Source of the DNA: Temnothorax longispinosus
Lineage: Eukaryota; Arthropoda; Insecta; Hymenoptera; Formicidae
DNA: 64,000 bases
NCBI RefSeq assembly: GCF_030848805.1
Contig: NC_092368.1
Coordinates: forward strand, 7,428,238 to 7,492,237
Direction: 5' to 3'
A program made the position numbers and the translations under genes. Below are positions 44,563 through 58,538 of this stretch, piece after piece; within the stretch, counting starts at the first letter, position 1; the number at the start of each line of letters is the position of its first letter. The notes below the pieces were generated by a model that saw nothing but the letters and a program-made list of their open reading frames with translations, made no database searches and was not told the origin of the DNA.

Positions 44563-46910
44563 TGTGTGTGGCTCCCTGTGAAAGTACAGGCAGGGTGGAG
44601 AACACAGAGAGCCACTGTGCACTGTTGCGGGTTCCGGGATTCCCGCGCGGCTTTAAAGTCCGGATCGCGCGACGCTTTTTCGGCCTGCCCCGCGGAAAAA
44701 GCCGCTCTGCGTTTGTGCACGTGTGTGTGTGTACGTGTGTCACGCGCGATTATGCCGGCAGACGTACGACTTTATATCTTTTTGCAGCGAGGCGGTGCCA
44801 CGGAGTTTCATCGTTCGCGACGCGCGGAATTTATGCGCGTCCGGATCGCGCTGTAGGACAGTCTTCCATTTCAGGGGCTGAAATGTTGTCTACATATATT
44901 TTTTGTTAGCCTTTTGTATATTTTATGGATTTTTATTCTATTGTTTTTGTTTTATTTTTTTGTTACTGTGTATTATATGTATATATATCCAGAAAATCTC
45001 GTAAAGATAAACCAAACACGTAAAAAAAATAACAAAACCAATTCTTGTCTTTTATTTAATTTAATTTGACTCTCAAATCTTAAAGAAAATTCGATTTGAG
45101 ATTTAATTGTTAAGATGCCACAGGTTTCAAATTTGTGATAAGTCTTCTATAAAAAGTGTCGATGAGGACTCTAAACTTTTTATAGGATTAGAAAATCTGT
45201 GACAAATCTGTGAAGAGATACCTGATGTAACTTAGATAAACAGACATTTACGTTTGCAATGTTTCATTACTTACAGAAAGAATAGCGTGCCGTTGAGACT
45301 ACCCTGTGCTGAAAATTTTGTTTAAAAACCGGTCCTGTTTGCACCGTCCTTTTATTAGGACAAATATATATCTGCCAGCCACGTCGTGCGTGACATGGAA
45401 AAATTCGATCGAGCATGACGCAGGGTTGAGAGAAAAAAATGCGCCATTTGCCAGTGAAAAAGCGCCGCGTAATCCGAGCTTAAACGAGGAGGAATGCGCA
45501 GCGGAAATTGTTGATCTAAGCGCGAGAGCCCGAGAAAAATAAAACCTCACTTCTCTTATAGCCGTCTATTTCTATTGCATAAATATGTATCGATATTTAT
45601 AAAAATTTCTCCTATTTTACGCGTTGATCATTGTAGGATGAGGAATAGCGCGCGAATGACTCGTTACTCGCAGAGATTTTATTTCTCGGGCTTCACCGTT
45701 TAAATCGCACGAGCAGACGATGATTCGACGGCGGCCGCGAGATCCCGACCAGGATCGCACGGGAGGATTCGTCTTGGTTTTCGCACTACCGACAAAAAAT
45801 GATAGTCAAAGGGTCATACCCCTGGCTCACAATAGCACAAGCCGCTTTTCATTCGTTCATTCATTCGTTCGTTCGCAAAGAAAATTCATGAGTCTGAATT
45901 GACGCTATAGGGCGTTATGGAAAGACGTGTGAATATCCGTATAATGCGTTCGTTACCACGACTCGCAACTATGTCACATTTTCGGCGGATAAAATATAAT
46001 CCCGGGCTCGATTCAGGGCTCCAAGCCGTTATGATTTTAGGAAAGTTTAATTTTTTATGCCTATATTTTCTAACGAAAAAGCACGTCCTAGACACAAGTA
46101 CGAAGATCGTTTTTCCGATGTCCTACGTGACACATGAAATATTGTACCGATACTGTACCGATTTTAATGGTTCGATAATGTCGGTCCTTGCAGATCAACC
46201 GGCAGATGCAGATCAAAATTTGCTTACATACCTCCAAGTGCATTTTCGACTGTTTGTCGATTGTATTCGAACAATAATTTTTACATCCTTCATGATCTTA
46301 ACGCAACACCGGAAGTCTGTAAACGGATCCTGATAAGCTATATTTCGCAAACGCACGTTGTAAACGAGCATTCGAAAATTGTGAACTAATTCAAAATGTT
46401 AAACCTGGAGTGCAACACCCGCTTTTCACCAACAAGGGACTTCCAGGCGAATATCTTACTTGTGATAAAATTTCTTCAATTGCATTTAGTGCGGACTACA
46501 CGAGAATAGGGAATGTTTGTCACTGAAGTTACGCGGTATTAAAAAATTGTTCGTAAGACCGTGTCAACCCTTTAGGTACGTCAAGGAGTTCGAAAGCACC
46601 AATTGATGTATGCGTTATGTGTGTATGTGCATGCGTATGTATGGACGAATTCTGAGGGATCCGGCTGTCGCTGTCGCCATCCTCGAGAGCCGTATTGTGC
46701 ACTGGGTGTATTGCTCGGCGGAACAAGAGAGAGCGAGCGAGAGAAAGAAAGAGAGAGAAAGAGAGAGAATGAGAACGACCGGTAGTCGTACACGACCAAC
46801 TATCCGTACTAGCCGTCTGTATTATACGGACTCGAAGAATATACGACAATAAGGATCGTAGCCGCTCGAGCGCGGTCCATTCCGTATCCCATGAGGAAGA
46901 GAGTTAATCG

Positions 46911-47013
46911 ACGAACGAGCGAACGAGCGAACGAACGAACGAACGAACGAACGAACGAACGAACGAACGAACGAACGAACGAACGAACGAACGAACGAAC
47001 GAACGAACGAACA
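46911..47013. repeat. (CGAA)n tetranucleotide microsatellite
   Basis: About 25 units of cgaa, with a few cgag/caaa variants at the edges. A decayed attcgttc run also occurs near 45850. Confidence 0.97.
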
Positions 47014-48633
47014 AACGAATGAACGGTCGGACGAGAGGAACTCCCACGGCTTTTATGGCTCCGCTCGTAAAGATATACCTAAGGCTTTTTCCGTGGAACC
47101 CGGGCCCCACCAACCCTCCGGCTTGCCTTTCCCTCCCTCTCCGCGGACACGCCCGGTCCAGGAACCTGGGGACAGAGGGCCACGACTTAAGCACTGGGTA
47201 CGACGGAATCCTGACTATGAGAGGGTTCGCCACTTCACGGAGGGCGAGATAGAAAGAGAGAGAAAGAGAGAGTGATCCGGAGATCCAAGAATGCGATCCG
47301 AGGATTGAAAGATAGCAAAGTGACTATACGACTATGCGAGAGGTTGCGAAAGAGAGTTTTGATCAGCGATGTTCCTAAAATATCCCCGAGTAATATCGAA
47401 AGATTTCAGAAACCGAGAAAAAAGAATTTATCAAACGTTCTTTGATTTCTTCATTCATAAAGGAGAAAGAAAAAGGAGCTATCCGATTCCGATCCTAGAT
47501 CCAAGCAAGTGGAAATCCATTGGAGGAGGGTCCATTTCGATCCCGCAATCACGTCCTATCGTGTTCCTTTCTTCGCTCAATCCTCCTCTCTTCTATGTTC
47601 ATCGCCGACCAGACTTCCTCGACGGATTTTGCTCGCCCGCTCAATAGAAGGATCAATTGCTAGGGTCGGGAAGAATTATTAGGGTCATCCGACTTCCAGA
47701 CCCATGTGTGTTACACGCGCGCTTTTGAACGTGTGTTTTCGCGATCGCGGTGGGATTTCGTCAGTGCCGCATCATTGCGAAGTCAATATAAACAAGCTTT
47801 TCTGATACGCGGCATGTTAAAGTATCGATAACAAACCTGGTTTCGCAATCTCTGTTTGAAGTTTTAATGCGCGTGTTGTTTTGTAAAGGAAGGATTATTC
47901 AAGTATAATTTTTAAACGTTTTAATGACGTACACGTACATATCATACACTTTTAACGATAATATCGAAATGTCTTTTTGGCAAAAGATATTTTCCTTAAA
48001 TATTTCGTTGAATTTCGTGTCCATTTACATTAGAAACATAACTTCACGAAACTGTTGCTACAAGCATTTTCGTCGTGAGAAAAAAAAAGATTGCGCAAGA
48101 CGGATGTCGCGCGCGGCCGGTGCATACGGTGCACGTTATGCAAGGCGCTCCAAATCACATTAATGTTTATATTAGCCAATTGTTTCGCGTCGAGGCTCGC
48201 GACGTGCGTGGTTACGCAAGCGGGAAACGTTCCAAATTGTATTAATTGCTGAATAGAGCCGAGTGCCCTGCGCGTTTTTGCGCGACGTACGCGTTTTCGA
48301 AAAGTGGAGTTGTGTCGACAGCATTGATCATGTCGACGTCATGATACGTTGAATCGGTAAGCGAATCCACTCTTTTCCCTTTCGGGTTTCAATTCACAGA
48401 AATCGCAGCGGCGCGGTGAAACTTCCTAACGTAATTTCTGCCAATCCCACCTAAAGAAGTGCCGCTAGTACTCCTAGATGCGGATACGATGCAATTCGAG
48501 CGAGCGATTCCGTACGATGTACCACGCCCCGCATCTCATATCGACGACGATGTAACAAGGTGACAACGATGACAATGATGATGACGACGCGACGGCTCGA
48601 CCGCGATCGATCTGACAAAAATCACCATCGCGC

Positions 48634-48637
<4 letters not shown>

Positions 48638-48726
<89 letters not shown>
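48638..48726. repeat. (GA)n microsatellite
   Basis: About 44 uninterrupted GA units. Confidence 0.97.
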
Positions 48727-48727
<1 letters not shown>

Positions 48728-48978
48728 CGTCACCGAGCGCCCACCGAATACGCTTGTGAGCGAATTGAGGCCTGCCTGTGACCAATCGATACCGTCTACC
48801 GTTTGACAACCTCGATATTTCTCCGTGCACTCGTTCCTCCTCCTCCTGCCTCTTTCTCTACTTTTCACCTATCTCTCTGCTTCTTTTTCCCCACGATAAA
48901 ATGCATTTCTCTCTTTCTCTCTCCTTCTCTCTCTCTCTCGGTCTCTCACTCCCTTTTGCGCCCTGTACGCCTCTATTC

Positions 48979-48979
48979 C

Positions 48980-49037
<58 letters not shown>
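48979..49037. repeat. (CA)n microsatellite
   Basis: About 29 uninterrupted CA units. Confidence 0.97.
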
Positions 49038-49039
<2 letters not shown>

Positions 49040-49439
49040 GAGAGCTCTTTGTTTTCAATGCGGTCCGTCGACGCGATGAAATTCCGCCTTCATTCCGCGT
49101 CAGCTTCAGCAGCATCAGCAGCATCGGAGTTCCCAGCGATCGATGCGTTTCTTCGGCGCGAAGGGCGAATGATCGACGCGCGCTCGACCTTTCAATTGCT
49201 TTGTCGCGGAAGAGTTAGAAGGAAGAAGAAAAGTTCCGAGCATCGATAGAAAGAAAGACAACAGAGTTTACGGGGAGTAATAAGATATAATTGTTACAAG
49301 AAGTCATTGATCTCACGATCTATTTTTATTTCAACAGGAACAAATCGTTTTCTTGATCTTCCGAAAATGGAAACGGAATTTGCTCGTCTCGGAATAAAGA
49401 GAAAAGTCCGCGCGCGCGGGCGCGATCGATGGAACGCAT

Positions 49440-49721
49440 TAGGCCCTGGCTACATCTATCGTAACGCTTTGATCGTGGTCGTAAGCAATGAAGTCGTCGT
49501 AAACCGTATATCTATGCCAATTTATCTATAAACACATTTTTCTTCGCACGTCGAGAAACCTGACAGGTTAGGTTATGTTGTAACGCCAGACAAGCGTCGT
49601 AATTGTAAAGAGTTCAAGCTGAATCAACTCATACGATGAGCTTACGATAGCGATTACGACGAGCGTTACGACCGTTACGACGAGGTTACGGTGAACATTA
49701 CGATAGATGTAGCCTAGGCTT
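49440..49721. mobile_element. MITE-like TIR element, about 280 bp
   Basis: Aggccctggctacatctatc-gtaacg on the left, cattacgatagatgtagcctaggct on the right. The inner sequence has many ttacg/cgtaa boxes in both orientations, so longer pairing is possible. Confidence 0.65.
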
Positions 49722-50394
49722 TAGCTTTTTAACTGAAACGAAGGGCGCGTTCGAAGTGAAAGGAAAAGTTGGCGCGATCGATGGCGTCTGCGGTGTTACT
49801 AATTAGCACGAAGGGCGCTCTCTCGGAACGAAAGGAAAAGCCAGCGCGCGATCGATGCGTCCTTGATTTTCTCGACTGAAATAAAGAGCGCTCGCGAGAG
49901 TCGCGAGACAAGAATAAGCTCGCGCTCCAATCGCGACTTTACCTCAGTTTTTCAATTTAGATCCGAGAATGAAAGAAAAACGCACAATCGACGGTATCGC
50001 GATTAAAAACATAGTTTCAAATAGTAAGAATGTGTTCTCACGCGTTATAAAAGCGTATTTGAATAAAGAACGTTCCGATTCGGAATAACGTTCTGAAAAA
50101 CAGAAAGAGAGATCGATAGCCTTAATTTCTCAGCTTAGTACGAGAACTGATGCCTTTCGGAAGAAACCCTTGATTTCTCAGATAAAAGCGTCTTCGATTT
50201 TCCAATTGGGAAACCCGGTGTGACCCATTTTCGAACTCGTTGTCTCTGAATTGGAGGGAAGGGCGCACTCGCGGGGACAATTTCACGAGTCATGTGTAAT
50301 TCCTTCGAAGTGAAATGGCGGAAGCAAGCTTCGAGGGGAAAACTTGGTCGCGACCGTCCACCTTTCCGACCTCGTTCCGTGAATGAAGACGGGA

Positions 50395-51335
50395 CCAAGT
50401 CCTGCTCTTTCTCTCTCTCTTTCTCTTTTCTTGCCGTCGTGCTTATCGTGGACTTTGTATGCCTGACGTGTGTCTCGTGTCAAAGGTTTCGTCTGCGACA
50501 CCTCCGTTTCCTTCTCTCCGCGCCCTCCCTTGCTCTTTTCTCCTCCTCCGCGCTCTCTTTTCTGCACGCCCGTTTAACGCGATGTGACATTCTCCTTTTT
50601 TCCCCTATCTTCCTTTTTACTCCAATTTTTTCATTCTTCTTTTTTGTATTTCCTTCTCTTTTTCTCGATTCTTCCTTTCTCTTTCTCTCTTTTCAACTCA
50701 TTCAAGCTTCTTTCTAACATCCCAAGTGCATATCCACATCTTGAAGGCTTTCAGAAAGCGACCGAAATACGTTCCTTAAATTCATCTTCTTTTGAAGTCT
50801 CATCTCTCTTTTATTTGTTTATTTCTTCTGCTGTCCTCTCTTTTTGGAATATCTTGTATTTAACATTTCTTTCGGTCACTTGACCTTTCCAGCGGCGTTA
50901 TTTCGAGTTGAAGTTGAAAATCTGGGAATGCTCATAAAAGATTTAAAGTTTGCTTTCTAAATGCGCATCTATGTTATTCTCTTTTTTTTATTTTCTTCTT
51001 TCTTTTTTTTTCTCTTCCTATCGGATTTTCTTGTTATACGTGCTAGTTCCGGCCGCTTTATTTCTCCTTTTACTTCGTGTTAGTTTTGCTTCTACCGCTT
51101 TTCCGGTGGTTACGGTAGTATGCACGATTTACCTGTTGAATATCTTGTTTGTCTTGTTCTGACGGGGCTTGTCCCAGATCAATAAATTGATATTTCCCCC
51201 TTCTTCCTCTTTTTTTTGTCTACCTCTCTTTGATCTATTCCTCGCTTTTCTCTACCTTTTTCTCTCTTCCTCTCTCTTTTCTCCCTCCCTCTTCCTCGCT
51301 CTTTCTTTCTCTCGCTATAGTCGTGCCCTCTTTCT
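50395..51335. repeat. Long pyrimidine-rich domain
   Basis: Over roughly 900 bp the plus strand is dominated by C and T (ttctctctctctttctcttt, ttttcccctatcttcctttt, tctttttttttctcttcc), with only short mixed breaks. A purine-rich stretch follows at about 51630-51860 on the same strand. ORFs rich in Phe/Leu/Ser are artefacts of this composition. Confidence 0.75.
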
Positions 51336-52194
51336 AGGTTTCGGAGGACCGCGGGGGAGTCCGCGGTGGGAAACACGAGGCTATTTAGCCAAAATAACTA
51401 ACTACCTACGCTAACGTTATTACGAATAGACAGCAGTGAGAAAACATGAGAAAACGTTGTGAACAAAAAAAAAAATATTAAGAAAAAACGCGATAGAAAC
51501 GAAGTAAACGAGAAGGAATTATACCTACCTATGCATTTAAGGTAATGTACAAGTCTCTAGTGTGATACATTTCTACGCTTATTCTCTAACTTAGTAGTCG
51601 AAAAGTCTAAAGTACGGATACCTCGTTGTGCGGTTAGTGGCGAAGAGAACGAAGACGAAAAATAAAACATGGCGCAAAAAGAGGGGGGAAAACGCGAAGA
51701 AGGTGAACGCGGAGGTCGGGCGAAAATAAAAGTAAAGAAAGGAAAAAGGAGGAAAAAAGAGACATCCACACAGTGCTGTAACGAAGTAATAGAGTAAACG
51801 CGAACGGGACGGAAAAGAGGGGAAAAAAGAGGAGATGCGGAGGATATGAAAAAGGAAACGAAAAAAGAAACGATTAAAACGACCCGCGCGCTATATATAT
51901 GCCAACTGTACGTATACGTGCGATTATACGATATATTCCGCCGTTGCGACTTTCGTGTAACGCGTGTATACACTTTGGACGAGATCACGCTGCTCCTTCG
52001 CTTCTCTCATCTTCGACGCTTATCTTCGGAAAAAACTGACGGAATTTACCTTCGCCGTTGGCGAAACGAGAGTTGACGACGAGATGATTCCCACCGTATT
52101 AGAGTTATGATCGATGAGTGGGCGATCACCCGTATCGACGCGCGCGAATATACAGGGTGTCCCAGAGGACCGCATCTTTGATTTCGCGGGATAA
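51336..52194. other. Purine-rich stretch and unassigned flank
   Basis: 51420-51860 is purine-rich (gaagacgaaaaataaaacat, aaagaaaggaaaaaggagga). 51900-52190 has no identifiable feature beyond an atacagggtgtcccag motif at 52150-52165. Confidence 0.5.
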
Positions 52195-52299
52195 CCCAGT
52201 TAACAAGGTGATGTCAAATGACGTATTAATACCGTTTTAATGACGTCTCTAACGTCAATAATACGTCATTAAAACGTCTTTAGACGTCACTTAATTGGG
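52195..52299. mobile_element. Palindromic MITE, AAGACGTCTT family, copy 4
   Basis: Starts cccagttaacaaggtgatgt; the right end is gacgtcacttaattggg. The core is aatgacgtctctaacgtc...gacgttttaatgacg-type. Confidence 0.65.
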
Positions 52300-55200
52300 A
52301 ATAATAAAACGTCGATCTCTTTGATTGAAAAAAACTTCGCCGAGATGCCACGCCGCTTCTTTAAATGTTAGGATTGATGCGAGATAATTGAAATATTTTT
52401 GAAATATCTTGATTGTTTCAGATTTCTATTTAGATTTAATGCAGTTATAATTTCTTGAGCCTCTGTATAGAATCACTTGTATATGCGCGCGCATATATAA
52501 TAATGAGCGGGTGATCCTTTTTAGAATATCGAGTAACTCGATGGCAATTCCAATCCTATTGGTCCAGCGAGGGAGGAGTGTAAACTCGGAAGTCGGCGAA
52601 TGTCGCGGATGAGAGTCGGACTGAAAATTTGCGCGACATGCGGTTATACGATCGCAAAAAAAAACTATATTCGAGACTTAGACTATAAAAAGAAAGGGGA
52701 GAAAATCACAAATCAAGAATTGACGAGTGCGTGAGCGCCGTATGGATCAACTAGTTCGACGCGACGCGCGTGAGTCGCGTCGCTTGTGTATTTGCATGCG
52801 TGTGAGAGGAACGGAGTGCGTACGTGTGTGTAAATTGTGTGCGAATCGCCGGAACGAGAGTGCTCGACATGTAATGTTCGGCATATGATGTACATAATTC
52901 TGTATATACGAACGAATCACTGACTGTACAATACCACCCAAATATATTTATATTTCATGTTAAAAATTACTCTGGTAAAGTTCTTCTTTCTGGTAACGCA
53001 TGTACTTCAACCTATCTGTTTTCAATCCTCCGAGCATCTATCCCAAAGTACATCGCGCTTTAAGAAATAGATACAAAAGTAATAATCACTCAGAAGAAAC
53101 TTTGTTGGTCATTATAATCGAGACTTATTGTTAGAAAGATTATACCTAATTAGGCTTTATTTTTGCAGGTTTTTTCCTGTTATCGGTAATTTAATATTAA
53201 ACACCAAGGAAAAATATGAGACCTATCTTAAAAAAGCGACGTAATAAAAAATATCTTAAGATACATCATTCTATATTTGTTTGCATTAATAATACATTTC
53301 GTATGGAGATCAAGTAACGCTTTATAGCGCGTTACTGATAAATCACGCTTATAAAGGGATAAAGGGCTATAAACTGGACCGGCGGCATTCTGGGAGTCAC
53401 AGCTTCGAGACGAACCGAACGCGTTAATTAAAAACTATCGTATCCAATTACCGAAGCCGGAGCCGGAGACCGTGCGGATCAGCTGCGGTCCGCGCGCGCA
53501 ATCGGCTCTCGCTTTCATTGTCGAGACTGAAAGGGCTGGGTACGAAGGGCCGAAGGAAAGCCCGGGACGTATGGTGCCGGCCAGAACGACGAGGAACGAG
53601 AGGAGCACATAGAGGAGGAGAGGAGGAGAGAAGAAAGGAACGTACGAAAGTATATAGCGTACGCGATGGCGACGTGCCAAGGGTTGCAGCAACGGATTTT
53701 GTCGGCGACAATAATGCCGACGGAGGAGGAGAGAGAAGAAAAGCGGCAGGGATTAATTTCGAATACGATAACTCAACAATATCGCCGTCTCTATGTTTCT
53801 TTTTCCTTTGGCTCCCTTCTTTCCCACCTTCCTTCGCTATGTTTCAGAAACTACGTCGCGAAAGAGGTAAGTTGCAGAACTTTTCAGCACAATTAAAAAG
53901 ATATATACGCACAAAATAGGATAATAAAATCTCGGGAAGTTTTGTGCTTTAAAATCATTCAATTATTCATATATAGATCGACGCATGATTCGGAGAAGTA
54001 ATTTAACGTTTTTAATTGTCAAGATACTTTATCTATGAAAATGGAAAGGAGAAGTCAGAGAAAATTCGACGCGAGTTAGAAGAAAACCGTTCCGATGCGA
54101 TGTACGGATATTCAAGCGTTCCGTTTTTCAACGATCCTCCCGGTATTACCGGATTATCGCGGGGAAAAAAGGAAGTCGGCGAAGGGTTTCCGGGGGAATC
54201 GCGTCTCGCTTGCGGTTTGCGCCAAGGCGACGTGACGAAATCGAGCTTGCAAACCTCTAGCGTTCCGGCCTCGACCCAGCGGGATGAAATTGCATATTTA
54301 AAGGCCGCAGTTGCGAAACGTCGGCAACTCTTGCACGATTTTCTCGTGCAAATTCGTACCGCCCCTTTTTTACCCCTGCTTACGGACGTCTTTTCTCGGG
54401 GAGCTCGAATTATATGACCACGACGTTCTCTGCTCATTCTTTCCGCTAATGATCGCCATTCAGCCGTCCTCGCGGAAACGCAACGTGGCGAATACTGTGC
54501 GTAGCTCGTAATTTCGCGAAAATTTATCGTACACATTTTGCGGACGGCGATATATTCCCGCGCGGGAATATTTTAGGGAAACGCTCCGGATACACACACA
54601 GCTTTGGACAAAGTATTCCCGTCAACGCGAAATTGACCTGAATATATCAAAAGAAAAGGAACGAAAAGAAGACAGACATTTTTTTAACATGCACGTATAC
54701 GTATTCTGTACACGTATCAGATACTTTCTCAACTGTTCGATCACGAAACGCTTTCGTGGAGAACCTCGAATTTAATATTTTCCGCAACGATTCGCATAGC
54801 GTCATTATACGGTATCTCGCTAATTTGACATTAATGTAATAATACGAATTTACGTGCGCTCATCAAACGTGCGTAAATTTCAGCGAGATTCTCGTCTCTC
54901 GATCTCGTTTCGCCCGTACGATCGGGTGGAGCCGCGACCGGGCGATATGATGCAATGCGATGCGATGCGCAGCACGTGCGCGTGCTCTCGAGCTCTCACG
55001 ACACCATCGATCGTCGTTTATCTCTCTCCTTGAAAGAAGGCATTATTCGGTTGCATCTTCAAGTGCAAGGCGAGGTGGCCGTCGCTTACCAGAACCGTTG
55101 CCGGGGCCGCGTGCAACGGCGAGCTATATAAATCAATACGAGAACATAAACAGCCAATGTCACTCCCGTGAGGCTCAAAAGCGGCCGAAAGAGGAGACAT

Positions 55201-57982
55201 TATTATACGGGGTGTCCCGCAGCGACCGCACGTCCCCTCTCTCGATCAGGCACAGGTCCGAGTCTGTATCAGAGTATCGAATTTCGCCGGGATCGAGCGA
55301 GCTTCGAAGAAAAAGTCGCCGTGTGACGTACGTTCGATACCGATAAAAAAATTGCGCTCCTGCGAAAGGAGTACTTGCAATGCAATCGAGATCATTTTAC
55401 TGAAATCCATCAGTTTATCATTGAAGTTAAATATACGTATTCATGTTGCATCTGTATGTAAAGATGCTGCGAGACATCATAAATGTAGGATAATACTGCA
55501 CGTGAAGAGTACATACAAAACGAGGAAAAACGCGGTCAAGATTTATCCATTTTTTTTTACTATTTGCATCGAGAAAATTTGCATGAATTGCATGGCATTT
55601 ATTCTAATCGAAATCTACCGTCTCGATAGCGGATTTATGTTTCCGGCGACCTTTCGCGACTTTTCAAGCCCGTCCTTGCCCGATCGCGAACAATACGCTA
55701 ATAAGAAGCTCCTCGCGTTGTTAGATGATTTATGTTAATATCGTTGACCGAGCGCTGTGAAATACAACCTGTCCTTAAAACTCATGACCTTAATTTCAAT
55801 GACAAATTTCTCGACTGATTCGCCATCGTTTCTTTGTCGGAAAATTCCAACGAAGACTGTCGCTCGAAGCTTGTTTGTCCGAGAGTATAAAGTTCGTCCG
55901 ATTATAAATTTTAATAGGTTTATAAAAGATGTTCCTTAATTGCAATCTTGAGGTCTTGATTTCGATACGCCGATAACTTTGGCACTTTCTACGCCCCGAC
56001 GAGATGAGGAAAAATCGCCTATAAATCATTTGGATCAGATTCAATCATTGAGATAAGCCCAGGGGTTCTCGGCGGCAATCTGCATGTACGTCAGCACGCG
56101 CGTCATTGCAATTGATTCGACGTAAGCGCACATAAAAGGTGCGACTAAGATACCCGCTCAAGTTACGAGTTACGACGCGACGGCGCGATGATAAGCCAGC
56201 TGCGAGATAATTGTCCAAGCGAGGCTATTCTTTACAGCGATTCGTTAGAAATCCTAGAATAGCCCGTTTAATTGCTTCTCGCGATCCTTACGGCCATACG
56301 ATTTCGCCGACATCAACAGCCCGAAGCTATTTTGCGCAAATAATTACGTCAATCCGTTTTCGCTTCATCGACGGTTCTCCAATCCATCGAAACGGACGGA
56401 CGATTTTTTAAATAAAATGCACGAAGATTTGAAAAGCCAGAAGAACGCGATGCGAATTTCTGAGAAATGTGAAATTGTTTGTTGAAGAAGGAAATACGTG
56501 TTTTATCGCGATAAGATATTTTTATCATTGTCCTCATATATTAATGATTTCGGATTAGTACGTCATTCATTCTACAAGATGGAACATTGATTTTGCAATC
56601 GTATGACTTTCAGAATTTTTCCCAACGTCACATGTTCCCATAAATCATATACGAGAGAGAGAGTAAGAGAGAGAGAGAGGGGGAGAGAGGGGGTGACAGA
56701 GGGGAGAGAGAGAGAGAGAAAGATTTATATTAATATACAATTTTACGGCACCGTGAGTAGTAAATTAATATGTAATAACGTACGAAATGCATCAACGAAA
56801 ATACACACAATATGGATATCAAGCGATGAATAAATTTTAATGATAATTAGCGTGCTCCAGGACTAGTTCCGAGCATAGTAGCGCGTATTCCTATTTTTAC
56901 GTGCCATCACGTGCCCGTAAGCATGATCGAGCTATATATTATTCCCCATGCTGCGAAATATTTCGTTGATTGTGAGAGCGTAGAACAAGGAAGAAAGTGC
57001 TGAGATACGTGTCGAAAATGATTGCATATGATGTTTGGTAATTAATGAAGATGCATTCGAGGCGATCGGCATTTTTCGCCGTCGAACGGCGTTCACCTTT
57101 GACATTGACTTTCGCGTTTACCATTGACCTTGCGCGACGCGGAGTTATATAATATATATATAGTCAGTCGGAAAAGCACGCGGTTTTTTCCAGCATATTT
57201 TATCGCGAACATTTTCTGCGCGTCGCCGACGTCAATTGAATTTTTCTCGGGCACATCGCTTTGCGACTGTCCGACGGCTTCTTTTTGTCTCGTTTATTTC
57301 CGCGAAAATCTCGTCGCGACGCGTTAACGCGCAGGAAAATTCTGACATGCGATAAGCGACAGGAAAACTCGTGGCTGTTGCGTCGCGACGAAGAGTTTTG
57401 GTTTAGCTCGTTTCGCGAACGGAATTCTCCGTCGATGACGAAATCGCGACGAGGACCCTCGATAGCAAATCACGGACATGAAAGATGTCACGTGATTTGA
57501 GCTTCCCTGTGACTGTGCTCGCCCACAATGGCATCCTCCACGAGGGATTTCACGGTCGGCGAAACACGACTCTATTTCCAGTGTGGCCCACGACCACGGC
57601 CAATGGCGGATCTGGAAGTATTTGGATTCGAATGTCCGCCTCCATTGGTTAAAAGCCACGGAGGGCGCTTTGGTGAATCCTCGATGAAAATTCGCCGTGC
57701 TCGAAGTCTTCACACTGCGTTTTTTTTTCCAAGAAGACGTTTAACGCCAGTCTTGGAAACGTTTTTACGTAATAGCGTGGGGTTAACAAGGAATAAACAA
57801 TAACGTGTCGGAATAAACGCAAGCTAATTTTCGGGATAATAAATAATTTTAGCGATCAAATTTGAAAGTCTAGGGTAAAACGCTAATTTCGCGTTGGCAA
57901 TACACTACATGATGCAATTAGATAAAATCACAAATTTGACGACGATTTTGTTCTTAAGATTATTTTGCAATATCGAGTGTGA
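52300..57982. other. Gene-poor region
   Basis: No supported gene in about 5.7 kb. GC-rich patches at 53390-53720, 54150-54420 and 54880-55330 show only short ORFs without family resemblance. A tacggggtgtcccgc motif is at about 55205 and a GA-rich tract at 56654-56722. Confidence 0.5.
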
Positions 57983-58140
57983 CCCCAAAGAAAATTATGA
58001 TGTTTTAAAGACGTCTGAATATTTTTATAGGACGTCTTATAAAACTATCAGAAAGACGTTATTATAACGTTTTTAAGATGTCTTATGTCTCGATTTATGA
58101 CGTCTTTGAGACGTCTTAATATATAAACGTTTTATTTTGG
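57983..58140. mobile_element. Palindromic MITE, AAGACGTCTT family, copy 5 (diverged)
   Basis: Contains ttaaagacgtctgaa, aggacgtcttataa, ttttaagatgtcttatgtct and tatgacgtctttgagacgtc. The ends are weak (gaccccaaag/ttttggact). Confidence 0.55.
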
Positions 58141-58389
58141 ACTATCTTTAGACATATATTGTAAAATAAAAATTAATAATACGTTAACAAGAAAAAAATA
58201 CAAAAGAAGAGCTAGCGTCGCTTGTAGTAATTAATAAACTATATATCAATCCAACAGTATGCCACTTTATTTTGTCTAAATTTTAGACAAAATATATGTA
58301 GAAAACTATCGCGATTTTAGAAAGTATGTTTTATTTTTAGATAAAAAAACAATTTTAAAAAATGTGAAGTTACGTTTATTGTCTATTAA

Positions 58390-58534
58390 GGCCCAGTTTC
58401 ACCAACGTCAATTATTATAAATGTAACCTTTGATTAAACTCACTCTTCGTCTCTTTCTAAGGGGGACAGTTAGAAAAAGACGAAGAGTGAGTTTAATCGA
58501 AGGTTACAAGTTAATCCATTGGTGAAACTGGAAC
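58390..58534. mobile_element. 145-bp hairpin MITE
   Basis: Ggcccagtttcaccaacg, then gtaacctttgattaaactca and ctcttcgtct, mirrored by agacgaagagtgagtttaat, cgaaggttac and ccattggtgaaactggaac. Confidence 0.85.
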
Positions 58535-58538
58535 TAAT

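Larger units (their letters stand above)
42511..49439. other. Gene-poor region with scattered repeats
   Basis: No supported gene. GC-rich patches (43140-43440, 44150-44400, 44560-44860, 47030-47280) carry short ORFs without recognisable motifs. Two small MITEs, microsatellites and a GA/TC hairpin are listed separately. Confidence 0.5.

Noticed and set aside
54016..54536. Overlapping 133- and 167-codon ORFs
   Set aside because: They lie on opposite strands of a GC-rich patch; neither has a recognisable motif or flanking splice signals I could defend.
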